A stretch of 64,000 bases of DNA from Brachynemurus nebulosus (taxonomy: Eukaryota > Arthropoda > Insecta > Neuroptera > Myrmeleontidae), in assembly GCA_035578155.1 (NCBI GenBank), contig JAPWDM010000043.1, forward strand, positions 2,106,419 to 2,170,418, given 5' to 3'. Below, in pieces: positions 48,644 through 62,103 of this stretch. Each line of letters opens with the position of its first letter. Within the stretch, counting starts at the first letter, position 1. The translations under genes and the position numbers were made by a program. Under the pieces are notes generated by a model. It was not told where the DNA came from and made no database searches. It worked only from the letters and a program-made list of their open reading frames with translations.

Positions 48644-50032
48644 AAGGCATTTTTTATTTTCTTGAAAATAAATATTGAAATAATAAAGATACCAAAAAAA
48701 TATTTTGTTGAAGAAATAGTGCAGATAATTTGGTGGAAAAATATTATTTTTCCTTATGGGAATCCAATGTTAAAAATTAATATGTAAATCGTAGGTATGT
48801 ATACATGCGGCCGGGACACCCAGTATAATTTGCTATAACATATGTAAATTTCAACGACGTGTTATGTGAGATAAATTTGAGGATTTTTTCGGCCATTTCA
48901 AAAATTTTTTCAAAATAGAATTTTACAAAAATTTAAAGGTCTGTCGTGCAATTCTTATTGTCGACATTAGTTACTCTCGATTTAGCTTTTTGAATTTGAG
49001 ATGTTTTACCAAGTATGATTTTGTGCTGTGGGAGCTTGGCTTATTACTCTAATCGGTTTCATTATTGTTGATTTTTATATTGTAATCAATTAATTTTATA
49101 ATATTTAAAGGATTTACGGTTTAAGAAAAGTAGTGGGGCAATTTTCAACTACCTTTTTAATTCGCTCTTTAAAAATGTAACAGTAATTCAAAAATGGAAA
49201 TGAATAATGAGAATGGAATTTCCCCTTTAATAAAATAGACACTATTTAAAAAACTGAAATACAACGTTTGTATCTGAGAGCTACGTGATAGTACTTCACA
49301 CTGTAGCCGACGTGCCTTGTACGTTTGCGTTTCTCTTTGAAATGGACTACATCATTAGTATAATAGAAGAGTTGTCATCATTAAAAAAAAAAGAAACTGA
49401 CAATATCACAAAAGACATTAAAAGACATTTATTCTTTGTTCTAGAAATATATATTCCTCATTTTAAAACAACAATTATAATAATTATAAATTTTAAAATT
49501 AATGAAAATATTTCTGTAAATAATTAAAATTGAATAAAACAATAACACAAATCAACAATAGCTTCATTATATGTGTCGTAAATACTTGTTAATATTGTTT
49601 ACTTATGTCTGCCCAGCGCTCCCACTTAACATTACCAACGTGAAAATCGGGTAAACACTTCAGAATATAGATACAGAATCATTCAAATAAATTATTCGTA
49701 GATACTAAACAAGTAGAATACTATTTTAAAAAATAAAAATTCTATATTTGAAGAACTCTATAAGCTGAAATCTCTAATAATAGTAAAAAGGGAGCACACT
49801 TCAGTCGAGGAAAAATAGCAGAAATTTACTATTATTTGTATATTTTTAAAATATTAAATGTATATACCTCCTTAAGTTTCGTACAGAAAATCCATTGTCG
49901 CAACCAATACCTACGTCACTTTTATTTGCAGTTTTTTACGTAGAGTTTACGAATGTATTCAATTTTTTTTTCTATAGCCGTAGATTTCTTTTAAACGAAT
50001 TTCCATTTTTAGTCAGGAAGATTAATAAAAAT
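48644..50032. other. AT-rich spacer
   Basis: Contains the inverted 22-mer relative at 48830-48850. An 80-codon frame at 49285-49527 begins MIVLHTVADVPCTFAF; I do not recognise it and its second half is low-complexity, so it is not called as a gene. Confidence 0.45.
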
Positions 50033-52132
50033 ATGTGAACATGCTGGACAAAAGTACCAATTTCTTTTAACTAACTACTCATATCCTAAGCTTCAAATTT
50101 TGAGTAGGATCCACTTAACCCTATCAGCCACATGGCGACCATTTTGAAATACATAGAGAAATTCTGTTAAAAATATTTTTATTGAATTTTCCCATAGGGA
50201 CATGTGCAATTTTTATGAAACTTGGTATAAAAATGAAATGTCACACAGCCTAAGTTAAGCCCACAAACCAAAAAGATTGAATGATGCAAAGGGGGTTTAT
50301 AGGAGCTTTTTTCCCGCCAATTTTTTTTTTCATTTTTTGCAAAAATGTAAATTTAAAAATAACTAATCGATAACCATTAGCCATGGATACATTAAAATAA
50401 TCTTCCTGACATATACAGCTGCAATGTTCTGTGCACTTCCAGTCTTTCTTTTTACATAAGCAGCTTCCACTATAATCATTCTTGCAATTTTACAAGTTAC
50501 AGGTTCGCTGCAGACTTTCGATGCAACAGGTAATCTAATTTAAAATGCAACCCATGTTTGAATACCTTCATTAAGGGAGTCTTCTTATTTTCTGACCAAA
50601 AAAATCGCAATTTCCAATCATTTTTTTCTCAGTGATTTTATAACTAGGGGTACATTTTTTTCCTTATATTATTAGACAAGCATTTAAAATTAATTTTTTT
50701 TTTGCTTTTGCCTCATTTCTATTATAAAGGGCGTTAAAGTAGAGGTTGCAAAAACAGGGTGAAACTGTAACACCGATAAATTCGGTCCAAGACATTTAAA
50801 ACAAAAATTTCAAACGGCATTTTATTACAAATTGTGTTCTCCAATGTGCAAATTAGAATAAAGTCAAAATTTTAAAAATATTAACTATGGCGCGCCTTTA
50901 GAAAAAAATCACGTTTTAGGGCATAAAAATGCATCTACGGGGGCGATAAATTTTGAGCAAATGCATATTAAAACTACGATTTTAGTTTGCATACTGGACA
51001 ATGCATTAGTGAATACAGTAAATCAAGACTTGGTTTCATAAGTTAACTACTTTTTGAGATATCAGTATTACAACATTGAAAAAAAGTTATTTCGTGAAAA
51101 CTCCGCGCGTGCAAAAGAAACACCCCCTTTTTCTTACTTCGTTTACAAATTATAATTATGTAAATATCTCCGGAACCGTTGGGAATTTTCATTCAACTTT
51201 ATTTTTACGTTTTCCATTAAAATGATGGAAAAAAATCGACTTACTTTGTGCTTTGATACTTTGATTTATTTACTTTACAAAGCACTTTGATTTATTTAAA
51301 ATGAAATTTAATACAACATTCGGCCTTTTTAAAAACATAATAACTCAGAAGTTACATTAAGCTCAATACACAACACTGGTATGACTTCAGCAGGTGGGGT
51401 AGAAATTTAATTTTTTTTCAAATATCTCGAAAACGGTATGACGGTAAAAAGATTGAATTACCCATATTGCCATATTTAAAGACCTAGTTATTGATATGAA
51501 ATTTGTTGAAATTACATCAACACAAGTGGTTGTGGATTAAAATTTGGGAGTTAATTTTTCAAAAAGAGAGTAAAAAATAAAATATATTAAAATTTTGTTT
51601 ACAGATTTCAAGCCTACGTAAAAATATCTAATTAACCTAGTTTTGCCTAATTTTATAATATTAAGTTTAATAATTGGTTAATTAGAGGGTAACCGGGTCG
51701 ACATAACCGTATTATTCGAGCAATTCAAGAACTTCTTCATGAAAAGTAGTAGGCCCGGCATTGAAGTAGCAGATAACATTCAAAAGTGTTTTTTGATTAG
51801 TTGATTTAAAATAAAAATTGTAATGAACAATTTCATCCAACTCTCTGCGGACTGACTAAATACTTTCGCGGACCGGCGGTTGAGAAACACTGGTGTAGAT
51901 AGTGACCGATATAGATGTACCAAGACAGCAATTTTTGAAAAAGTCAACGACGTCGCGGGCACATTTAGCAAATATATTTACTTGTCAATAACATTACAGG
52001 TTCTTGGAGCACATTACTCAAGATGGCCGCCTTGTAGGTGATGAAATTGAGTGGATCCTACTCAAAACTTAAAGACTAGAACTTAACCAATATGTAAACC
52101 GAAATTGGTGCTTTTGTCCGGCGTGTCCACAT
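50033..52132. mobile_element. 2.1 kb TIR element with GGACAAAAG ends
   Basis: ATGTGAACATGCTGGACAAA at the left and its imperfect inverse at the right begin TIRs of about 110 bp, both with TTTTGAGTAGGATCCACT. The interior has no transposase. A hAT-like end (CAGTGTTTCTCAACC on the minus strand, near 51878-51893) is embedded. A fragment of the same tip, GCTGGACAAAAGTA, occurs at 7600. No target duplication found. Confidence 0.7.
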
Positions 52133-52149
52133 CTAGCCAATATTTTGCA

Positions 52150-52996
52150 TTAATCTGCCTAACTATTTGGAAATTCACAGCGGGGTGTCATGGAAAGACC
52201 TGTGCTCGGGACTCTGACATAAATTTCTTTTGAAGCCTCATGTGTCTGCACGATAACTCTCGAAGGAAGCATTCAATTTTTACGAAATTTGGTGAGAAGG
52301 TCAAAAGTCCCAAAAACTTGGATGAGTTCGTCAGCCAGATACATCCCATTTTTATAAACCAAAATTTTGGCCATTTTTCGCCATATTTAATGGCTTTTGC
52401 CAAAATTGGCTAGATTTCTAAATTTTTTTAAACGTTTTTTTAAACCATCGAAAACAGCGTAAAATGTTACATAAACTTTTAAAACATTCTTTTAAGTGAT
52501 CTAGGATTTGTGGAATTTCTTTACGATAAATGCTTTATTGTTTTTGTCATTACAATAACAATATTTATATTTCTGTTTCATTTTTCAAAATAATAATTAA
52601 CAAACTTTTCAAGAACGTATCATTACTGATTTTAAAAATTTGTTCACTGTTAGAGAGCTTAGCTATTTTAGATGGATATAAGTTATGTTGTATGAAGTCC
52701 GCCAGGGTCCGGGGTCCCAGAAGCGCCTAAGATAAATTACCCAAACTACCCTGATTTTGAAAATATTTTCACCTTTAAAAAGTTAAACTCGTTTAACTAT
52801 ATACTATACTATATGAGATCCGCCAGGATCCTGGGGACCTAAAGGTACCAATTTTAGATCGATACACGTTGTTATATGAGATCCGACAGTGTCCAATCTT
52901 TATTTGGATTCGCTATGATATGTAGGTGCTGTGACAGGGATAATTTTTGGAATTTGTGGAAATTCGCTATGTTATGTAGGTGCTGCGACAGGGATA
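52150..52996 (-). mobile_element. Helentron-like repeat, copy F (diverged, reverse)
   Basis: On the minus strand it starts TTATCCCTGTCGCAGCACCT (52996), has ACATAGCGAATTTCC, diverged 120-bp-type units (52620-52900), then the CGTCAGCCAGATACATCCC and CTCTCGAAGGAAGCATTC parts of the 3' module (52188-52345). The first 50 bp of the 5' tip are tandemly duplicated (52920-52996). It lacks the (TA)n blocks and a clear 3' hairpin. Confidence 0.65.
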
Positions 52997-53186
52997 ATTT
53001 TTCTTTTTACAAAATGTCTAATAAACTTTGGGTAAAGACGTAAAGTTAAACAATTTTAACCAAATAAACTTTTAAAGATTGAACTATTTTATCTTAGGCA
53101 ATACTACGTACTTACTTCAACTGCCAAAGTAACGTTTATATAGTATTTGACAAAAACTATTTATTATCTATTTAAAAAAAAAAAAA
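52997..53186. other. Spacer between head-to-head copies
   Basis: About 190 bp of AT-rich sequence separates the 5' ends of copies F (reverse) and D (forward). Confidence 0.5.
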
Positions 53187-53539
53187 TATCCCTGTCGCAG
53201 CATCTGCATAACATAGCGAATTTCCAAATCTTGGGCACTGGCGGATCTCATCTAAGACCTGTACCTATTTAAAATAGTTTAGCTTTCTAAGAGTAAAAGA
53301 ATTTTTAAAATCGGCTGGGTAATTAGTTTTGGTATTTTTAGGGACCCAAGAACCCGAACGAATTTTGTGCAGCATAGTTGTATCCATCTAAAATAATTTA
53401 GTTCTCTAGCAGTGAGAAATTTTTTAGCATCGGTTCGATAGCTTATTACTGGCGTTTTCGGATCTACAAGATCCCGGTGGACCTCATTAAAAAATCAGCT
53501 CGACCGTATATTCTAGGCGGACTTTACGTAATATATATA

Positions 53540-53666
<127 letters not shown>

Positions 53667-53719
53667 AACCCGTTGTGTAGCATTCTACGCCGCATTTGCA
53701 TCCGCAGGACAGTTGTGGA

Positions 53720-54770
53720 TCTCAGATAACACAACCTGTACCTATCTAAAATAGTTTACCTCGGTAATAGTAAAGAAGTTTCAAAATCGGTCAGTTATTT
53801 TATTTTTGACACTTTTAGGTCCTACTGACACTGTCAGACCTTACATAACGTAATCTATATGTATCTAAAATAGCTTAGCTCCCCAACAGTGAAAAAATTT
53901 TCAAAATCGGTCGGTTAGTTTATTTTCGACATTTTTGGATCCGATGGACCCTGGCAGACTTTACATAACGTAATCTATATTTATCTAAAATAGTTTTGCT
54001 CTGTAACAGTGAAAAAATTTTCAAAATCGGTCAGTTAGTTTATTTTTACCACTTTTGGGTCCCATGGACCCTGGCGGACCCTAAATAACGTAATGTATGT
54101 CTATCTAAAATAGCTTAGTTCCCCAACAGTGAAAAAATTTTCAAAATCGGTCGGTTAGTTTATTTTTGACACTTTTGGATCCCATGGACCCTGGCAGACC
54201 TTACATAACGTAATCTATATTTATCTAAAATAGTTTAGCTCTGTGACAGTGAAAAAATTTTCAAAATCGGTCAGTTAGTTTATTTTTGACACTTTTGGGT
54301 TCTATGGACCTTGGTGGACCTTACATAACGTAATTTATATTTATCTAAAATAGTTTAGCTCTGTAACAGTGAAAAAATTTTCAAAATCGGTCAGTTAGTT
54401 TATTTTTGACACTTCTGGATCCTATGGACCCTGGCAGACCTTACATAACGGTATCTATATTTATCTAAAACAGTTTAGCTCTGTAACAGTGAAAAAATTT
54501 TCAAAATCGATCAGGCAGTTTATTTTTGACACTTTTGGGTCCTATGGACCCAGGCGGACCTCACCTAACGTAATCGATATTTATCTAAAATAGTTTAGCT
54601 CTGTAACAGTGAAAAAATTTTCAAAATCGGTCAGTTAGTTTAATTTTGACACTTTTGGGTCCTGTGGACCCTGGCGGACCTTACATAATGTATTCTAAAT
54701 CTATCTAAAATAGTTTAGCTCTGTAACAGTGAAGAAATTTTTAAAATTGGTCGTTTAGTTTATTTTTTAC
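53720..54770 (+). repeat. 120-bp array in copy D, nine units
   Basis: The AACAGTGAAAAAATTTTC block recurs at almost exactly 120-bp spacing from 53762 to 54725. Variants such as CTCCCCAACAGTG alternate with GCTCTGTAACAGTG, suggesting a higher-order pattern. Confidence 0.9.
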
Positions 54771-55248
54771 AATTATGGGATCAGTAAATCCTGGCGAAAC
54801 TCATACAAGTCTAGTATTCTAACAGTAAGAAAAGGGTTCTAAGGATCTCATATAACTTATGGCAGTCCGTAAGCTTCTTGCGGACATCATTTAATTAATT
54901 AATTCAAATACTTTAACTTACTAACTGTGAAAAAATTTTTAAAATCGATTGGTTAATTAATTTCTGGCCTTTTTAGGTCCCGAAAACCTTGACCTCACAT
55001 AAAATACCTTAAATCCATTTGAAATGGTTTAATTTTTTAACATTATAAATTATTAGTGAAAAAATTTTCAAAATCGATTCAAAATATTTTTCCGTGCATA
55101 CATATGTACATTGTACATATTTTGTTTTGTATCATATTTAATAATATTATATCATAACATAATCTTCAATTTCTTGTTTACTTAAAAATTCAATAAAAAA
55201 AAAAAATTCTTCATTACATTAGCTTAGAAAATCTGTTTAATTTACATT

Positions 55249-55371
55249 TTAGCGAATTTCGAAAACTCGAAATTCAGCTATTACAGTAGGTGTCATGACG
55301 CAATCTGAGTCCGGGACTATGGCAGAAATCTGTTTTGAGGTCCCTAGAATACGAAAATGATATTCACTAAA

Positions 55372-55429
<58 letters not shown>

Positions 55430-57604
55430 CGCCACGATAACTCTCGAACGAAACGTCTAATGCTTATGAAATTTTGTGTGCGGACTGGATTCTGAATTCG
55501 CTCGGCTAAGTTAGTTAGCCAGACACGTCGGATGCCCAGAAGTAGGTTTTCTGGCCATTTTTTATCATTCGATCCTATCATAAGGCAGTTCAATTTTTAC
55601 ATCGTTGAAAAGGAAAAAAAAAATTATGAAGAAAATATTCTTATAATTTTCTTTCTATTTTAAGTATTTTTCGAGAAAATGTAAATTTTCACTTTTATTC
55701 TTTCTTTGTTAGTCTAATAAGTAATTTATATTTATATCTCAGTTCTTTATTAAGTATAAAAATATTTCACTTTTTTATTAAAGAATTTTGTGAGAACAAG
55801 TGAAAACTATTCACATATATTTGATATAACACACATACATGTATAGAGTTTTGTTTCTCATTTATTGCATTATAATTAGCATGGTTCTATCCCATGTTAA
55901 AAAATGTAAATTAAACAGATTTTCTAAGCTAATGTAATGAAGAATTTTTTTTTTTTTTATTGAATTTTTAAGTAAACAAGAAATTGAAGATTATGTTATG
56001 ATATAATATTATTAAATATATGAAACAAAACAAAGTATGTATAATGTACATATGTATGCACGGAAAAATATTTTGAATCGATTTTGAAAATTTTTTCACT
56101 AATAATTAATAATGTTAAAGAATTAAACCATTTCAAATGTATTTAAGGTATTTTATGTGAGGTCAAGGTTTTCGGGACCTAAAACGGCCAGAAATTAATT
56201 AACCAATCGATTTTAAAAATTTTTTCACAGTTAGTAAGTTAAAGTATTTGAATTAATTAATTAAATGATGTCCGCAAGAAGCGTACGGACTGCCATAGAT
56301 TATATGAGATCCTTAGAACCCTTTTCTTACTGTTAGAGTACTAGACTTGTATGAGTTTCGCCAGGATTTACTGATCCCATAATTGTAAAAAATAAACTAA
56401 ACGACCAATTTTAAAAATTTCTTCACTGTTACAGAGCTAAACTATTTTAGATAGATTTAGAATACATTATGTAAGGTCCGCCAGGGTCCACAGGACCCAA
56501 AAGTGTCAAAAATAAACTAACTGACCGATTTTGAAAATTTTTTCACTGTTACAGAGCTAAACTATTTTAGATAAATATCGATTACGTTATGTAAGGTCCG
56601 CCTCGGTCCATAGGACCCAAAAGTGTCAAAAATAAACTGCCTGATCGATTTTGAAAATTTTTTCACTGTTACAGAGCTAAACTGTTTTAGATAAATATAG
56701 ATTCCGTTATGTAAGGTCTGCCAAGGTCCATAGGATCCAGAAGTGTCAAAAATAAACTAACTGACCGATTTTGAAAATTTTTTCACTGTTACAGAGCTAA
56801 ACTATTTTAGATAAATATAAATTACGTTATGTAAGGTCCACCAAGGTCCATAGAACCCAAAAGTGTCAAAAATAAACTAACTGACCGATTTTGAAAATTT
56901 TTTCACTGTCACAGAGCTAAACTATTTTAGCTAATATAGATTACGTTATATAAGGTCTGCCAGGGTCCATGGGATCCAAAAGTGTCAAAAATAAACTAAC
57001 CGACCGATTTTGAAAATTTTTTCACTGTTACAGAGCTAAACTATTTTAGATAAATATAGATTACGTTATGTAAGGTCTGCCAAGGTCCATGGATCCAAAA
57101 GTGTCAAAAATAAACTAACCGACCGATTTTGAAAATTTTTTCACTGTTGGGGAACTAACTATTTTAGATAGACATACATTACGTTATTTAGGGTCCGCCA
57201 GGGTCCATGGGACCCAAAAGTGGTAAAAATAAACTAACCGACCGATTTTGAAAATTTTTTCACTCTTACAGAGCTAAACTATTTTAGATAAATATAGATT
57301 ACGTTATGTAAAGTCTGCCAGGGTCCATCGGATCCAAAAGCGTCAAAAATAAACTAGCCGACCGATTTTTAAAATTTTTTCACTGTTGGGGAGCTAAGCT
57401 ATTTTAGATACATATAGATTACGTTATGTAAGGTCTGAAATGTCAGTAGGACCTAAAAGTGTCAAAAATAAAATAACTGACCGATTTTGAAACCCTTTTA
57501 CTATTACCAAGGTAAACTATTTTAGATAGGTACAGGTTGTGTTATCTGAGATCCACAACTGTCCTGCGGATGCAAATGCGGCGTAGAATGCTACACAACG
57601 GGTT

Positions 57605-57674
<70 letters not shown>

Positions 57675-58016
57675 CATAAAGTCCGCCTAGAATATACGGT
57701 CGAGCTGATTTTTTAATGAGGTCCACCGGGATCTTGCAGATCCGAAAACGCCAGTAATAAGCTATCGAACCGATGCTAAAAAATTTCTCACTGCTAGAGA
57801 ATTAAATTATTTTAGATAGATACAACTATGCTGCACAAAATTCGTTCGGGTTCTTGGGTCCCCAAAACTACCAAAACTAATTACCCAGCTGATTTTAAAA
57901 ATTCTTTTACTCTTAGAAAGCTAAACTATTTTAAATAGGTACAGGTCTTAGATGAGATCCGCCAGTGCCCAAGATTTGGAAATTCGCTATGTTATGCAGA
58001 TGCTGCGACAGGGGTA
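55249..58016 (-). mobile_element. Helentron-like repeat, copy E (complete, nested)
   Basis: Minus-strand orientation: 5' tip TACCCCTGTCGCAGCATCTG ends at 58016, first (TA)n at 57609-57673, ten 120-bp units (56400-57530), linker, 3' module, second (TA)n at 55375-55424, and the GAATTTCGA/TCGAAATTC hairpin with GCTAA at 55249. It is the longest copy (2768 bp). Insertion is between two T residues of a T6 run with no duplication, as reported for Helentrons. Frames at 55249-55593 and 57517-57726 are TA-run artefacts. Confidence 0.8.
56400..57530 (-). repeat. 120-bp array in copy E, ten units
   Basis: Same unit as in copies C and D on the opposite strand, spaced 119-120 bp. Confidence 0.9.
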
Positions 58017-58482
58017 TTTTAACATGAGATAGAACCATGCTAATTATAATGGAATAAATGAGAAACAAAACTCTATACATGTATGTGTGTTATAACACAT
58101 GTCTGTGAATAGACTTCACTTGTTCTCATAAAATTCTTTAATAAAAAAGTGAAATATTTTTATACTTCATAAAGAACTGAGATATAAATATAAATTACTT
58201 ATTAGACTAACAAAGAAAGAAAACTAATAATATAATGGTGAAAATTTACATTTTCTCGAAAAATACTTAAAATAGAAAGAAAATTATAAGAATATTTTCT
58301 TCAAAATTTTTTTTTCCTTTTCAACGATGTAAAAATCGATCGAATGATAAAAAATGGCCAGAAAACCTACTTCTGGGCATCCGACGTGTCTGGCTAACGA
58401 ACTTAGCCGAGCGAATTCAGAATCCAGTCCGCACACAAAATTTCATAAGCATTAGACGTTTCGTTCGAGAGTTATCGTGGCG

Positions 58483-58542
<60 letters not shown>

Positions 58543-58670
58543 TTTAGTGAATATCATTTTCGTATTCTAGGGGCCTCAAAACACATTTCTGTTATGATCC
58601 CGGGCTTAGGTCCCGTCATGACACCTACTGTAATAGCGTATTTCCAGTTTCACTTTTGGAAATTCGCTAA

Positions 58671-59119
58671 AATTATGAAGTGCTTAAGATGATCACACGA
58701 CTAAACTGAAAAGTTCTATGGCAATCTCGTGACCGATTCTAAGTAACATAAGTATATTTTATACTGCAAGTATAGGACTTTAATGAACAAGTCGCGGTTA
58801 TGATGGACGTGCGAAACCGACAAAAAAAATTTGGAAAATAAGTAGTAATAAATTATTTTCAAATCGAGTTCAAGTTTAAATACCATCAGCTCAGGTTAAA
58901 ACCAGAATCAATAACTATAAAATAATTTATGTCAGACAGTTAATTTTGAAACAATATAAATACTGGGGGTATAACAATACATGTTATGGCCGCAAGCCAA
59001 AAAGAACCTTTTTACCTGCATCTGCATTTATCTTTGTCTATCATACTAATAAATAAAAGTTTACTCACTCATTCATATAAAAACATATGTAATTACTTCG
59101 TTTGGTTGATAACTATGTA
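58671..59119. other. Spacer
   Basis: No gene or repeat is supported. Confidence 0.5.
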
Positions 59120-59445
59120 CCCAGTGAACATTTTTCTGTAAATTTGATGTCACAGTGACAGAACTGAAAGTCACCTGTTACATAAAATGTGAGTCACATA
59201 TGACTCACATGTAACTTACAATTTCCCACTTATAAACGTAACAATGTGACGTAACATTGTTATGTTCTTGTTACGTTTCAGGAAAATATAACTTTGATGT
59301 TACCTTATAGATAAAAATACGCCTTACGCCTTCTTTTGCAAAATGCAAATTCAAAATTCCCCTTTTTTGTTTCTTATTAACATTACATCACATATTACCA
59401 ACTTTGTTCATATACATACACCTAAATTATTTTTCTTTTTTTTGT

Positions 59446-59528
59446 TGACTGTTACAGGATTCGAACCGTTATCCAAGCTGAAGCATCATTTAAATTATCG
59501 ACAGTCTTAACCACTAGACCAAACTGAC
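59446..59528 (-). other. tRNA-derived segment (pol III A and B boxes)
   Basis: On the minus strand, starting near 59528: an A box TGGTCTAGTGG (59511-59521) in a D arm with a perfect GTCT/AGAC stem, and a B box GGTTCGAATCC (59457-59467), spaced as in a tRNA. The anticodon arm and acceptor pairing are poor, so it is not a working tRNA gene. It may be the head of a SINE inserted in the element, or a captured tRNA. Confidence 0.6.
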
Positions 59529-59856
59529 TTATTTATACTCATCGTTATATATTAATATATATCACAAAATAGTAAATAAAGCCTTACAAGAATTTTCATA
59601 AGAGTTTAATTTTTAAATTAATAACAAAATTAACTGTTTTAACGACGTATTAACGTTTTTTTTAATGAAATGTTACAATCATGACTCTTTTGTTATGTTT
59701 TTGTGAGGTGTCAATATTAATAAAACATTTCACTTGTCACTTTTGTGAAATGTTTTGTTACCATATTAATTTTAAATGTATCAATTCGCGAGGAGTTATC
59801 AATTTAAAGATTCCTGTAGTTAATACGTCACAAAAACATAACATAAGAGTACTGTT

Positions 59857-60130
59857 GTGACGTTTTGTTCAAAGTAACATTGTTAGGTCATCGGGACATA
59901 ACAAAAGAGTCATGATTGTGACATTTCAATAAAGTAACGTTGATACGTCACAAAAACATAACATAAGAGTCAGTTCTGTGAGGTTTTATTAAAGTAACAT
60001 TGTTAGGTTGCGAAGACATAACATAAAAGTCACACTGTGACGTTTTATCGAAGCAACCTTGATACATCATCTAAACATAACATAGCTGTCACAAATGTGA
60101 CATTTTATTACAGTCACAATGGCACGTAAC
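59857..60130. repeat. 60-bp tandem array, about five units
   Basis: GTGACRTTTTATTAAAGTAAC starts units at 59857, 59918, 59978, 60037 and 60097 (spacing 59-61), each with a CATAACATAAGAGTCA-like part. An upstream diverged unit near 59690 may extend it. Confidence 0.85.
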
Positions 60131-60272
60131 TGTTACGTAACATACAGGTACCAATTAGGTATATAACGTAAAACTCTAATTTTATATAATTGTTATGTCA
60201 CCCATAAGTCAAAAAAGTTACGTAACTTGTTATTTCCTTGTTACATCACATTTACATTCTATGTTCACTGGG

Positions 60273-60821
60273 ATAAATAATACAGTTTGTGTTCTCCCCT
60301 CACCGCAATTTCTGGTAGTTAGATAATAAATCAATAGTGTTGGCGTTTACAGTAACTTGACGCGTAAATAACATTTACCATTCTATTGCCTGATTGTCAT
60401 AATTACAAAAAATAAGAGGTCATAAAAGTTTATTTACCTTCCCAGGAATGTAAGTAATCGCTTACCGTCAATAGGTAAAAAATTTTTGTATGAACATAGT
60501 TTTTTTTTATAGACACCTACTATTCATTTTTATTAAAATTGCATTTTCGATTAATTTTATTATTTTTTATTCATTTTCACCTTAAGCCGTTGCAAATTTC
60601 ATTAAAACCAAAGCATTACCGTTTTATTCTCGCATTACAGATTTCATTACATTCTCGCATTACAGGTTTTATTACTCTCTCACGCAAAATTGCCATCGCT
60701 ATAGAAATTTTTGCTTCTGGCTGCAAAATGACTGTAAAATTCAAAAAAATACTCTTTTATGGAATTTATAATTTATTTGTAATAATAAAAAAAAAAAACA
60801 TAATTTATTTATAGCTACAAT
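60273..60821. other. AT-rich spacer
   Basis: TCTCGCATTACAG occurs twice (60629 and 60653). The 91-codon frame at 60539-60814 spans this and has no recognisable domain. Confidence 0.5.
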
Positions 60822-60825
60822 ACAT

Positions 60826-62099
60826 GGGTGATTCTACTTCTTAGGTCCTTCAAAAAATTAAAGTTGTCTCCACTATAAGAAAGGTTAAAACTATATACAG
60901 AATGAAGATACTGTCATTTATTTTATTTAAATAAAAATAACTCCTATTTAGATGACCTACCTACATTTACTTTAATTTTTGATTTAATTTTTTTTATAAA
61001 AATGGTGTCAAACTTTTATTGCAGTTCTAAAACGCATGTGGTCCCTATTACATATTGCTTGGAACTATAACATTTTTTAAAAATAAGTTTACTGAAACCA
61101 CACAATTTTATAAATAAAAAAGAGAGTTAAATTGTTACGCATGGTAATTAGAAAGTTAAATTTTATTTATCTGCAGAATTTTTTTTTTTTTTGGCGAGAC
61201 GAAAAATTGTCGCGAAAATTTGAGTATCCTTCGTCACGACTGCCAAATATTGCTATAAGTTTAAAAAAAAATAGGTCAAAGGGTCATGTTTTTTCGTAAA
61301 ATGGAACGCCAAAGACCATAGAACATACAACAAAAGTCAAATCAACTGATTGACATAGAGAGCTTGTTATTTTTTTAGATCAAGCAAGAAAACCGGCTGC
61401 GTGTGTTTATTGAGTGTATCCTTCATCACGGCTTTTTCTGGTATGTATTTAACGAAGTTCAAAACGTTTTTACGTAAATATTATTTGTAAATGTAAGCTT
61501 TACGATAAACTCAAGTGAAGAAGTAAATGATCGCTGTTCACGATTAATAACGATTTTGTTGGAAAATTTTCCCCTTCGTCACGGATGTATCCTTCGTCAC
61601 GGTAGAATGTGACGATGGAAAACATGAAAGTGGCGAAGGATACGATAATAAAATAAGTATACATATATTTATTATATCAGTGTCTGTTTGTATATCAACT
61701 AAATTTTTTAGTTAATTAATTAAGTTGATTAATTTGGTCAACTTTCCTAACCAATTTTTTTTATATCATAAAACACAAAACAACACTCTCCAATTTTTCG
61801 CAAATCAAACAAAAAAGACCAACTTTTTTTTTAAAAATTTTTTTAATTGGTATTAGGAGAACATAATATAAATATTATTTAAATAATAATTTTAATTTTA
61901 TTATTTAAATTTAATTTAAACATTTTTTTCTGTCTGGATTCAGTAATCCGCAAAAAAATATTGGTTTTAATATGAAACCGAGCTGCTGGTCTGCAGATAC
62001 CGAATCTATGATAATTTTCCTACATTCTAGTCGCATGAAATCTACGAAATGGCTCTGTCAATTTTTTTTCTGGTTGAGACCTAAAAAGTAGAACCACCC
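60826..62099. mobile_element. 1.27 kb TIR element flanked by ACAT
   Basis: GGGTGATTCTACTTCTTAGG and the inverse of GGGTGGTTCTACTTTTTAGG mark the ends; ACAT is repeated outside (60822-60825 and 62100-62103). Inside, TATCCTTCGTCACG recurs four times forward (61225, 61417, 61573, 61588; some variants) and once inverted (61631). No protein seen. A four-base duplication fits a few superfamilies, so I leave it unassigned. Confidence 0.7.
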
Positions 62100-62103
62100 A
62101 CAT

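Larger units (their letters stand above)
59120..60272. mobile_element. Element with CCCAGTGAAC ends
   Basis: CCCAGTGAACAT at the left and ATGTTCACTGGG at the right are perfect inverses; beyond the tip the arms are rich in GTTACGTAAC and TGTTACATCACA phrases. It contains a tRNA-like segment (59446-59528, minus) and a 60-bp tandem array. No transposase and no clear target duplication. The superfamily is unknown to me. Confidence 0.75.

Noticed and set aside
49285..49527. 80-codon frame MIVLHTVADVPCTFAF
   Set aside because: Unrecognised, second half is AT-driven; a protein search could revive it.
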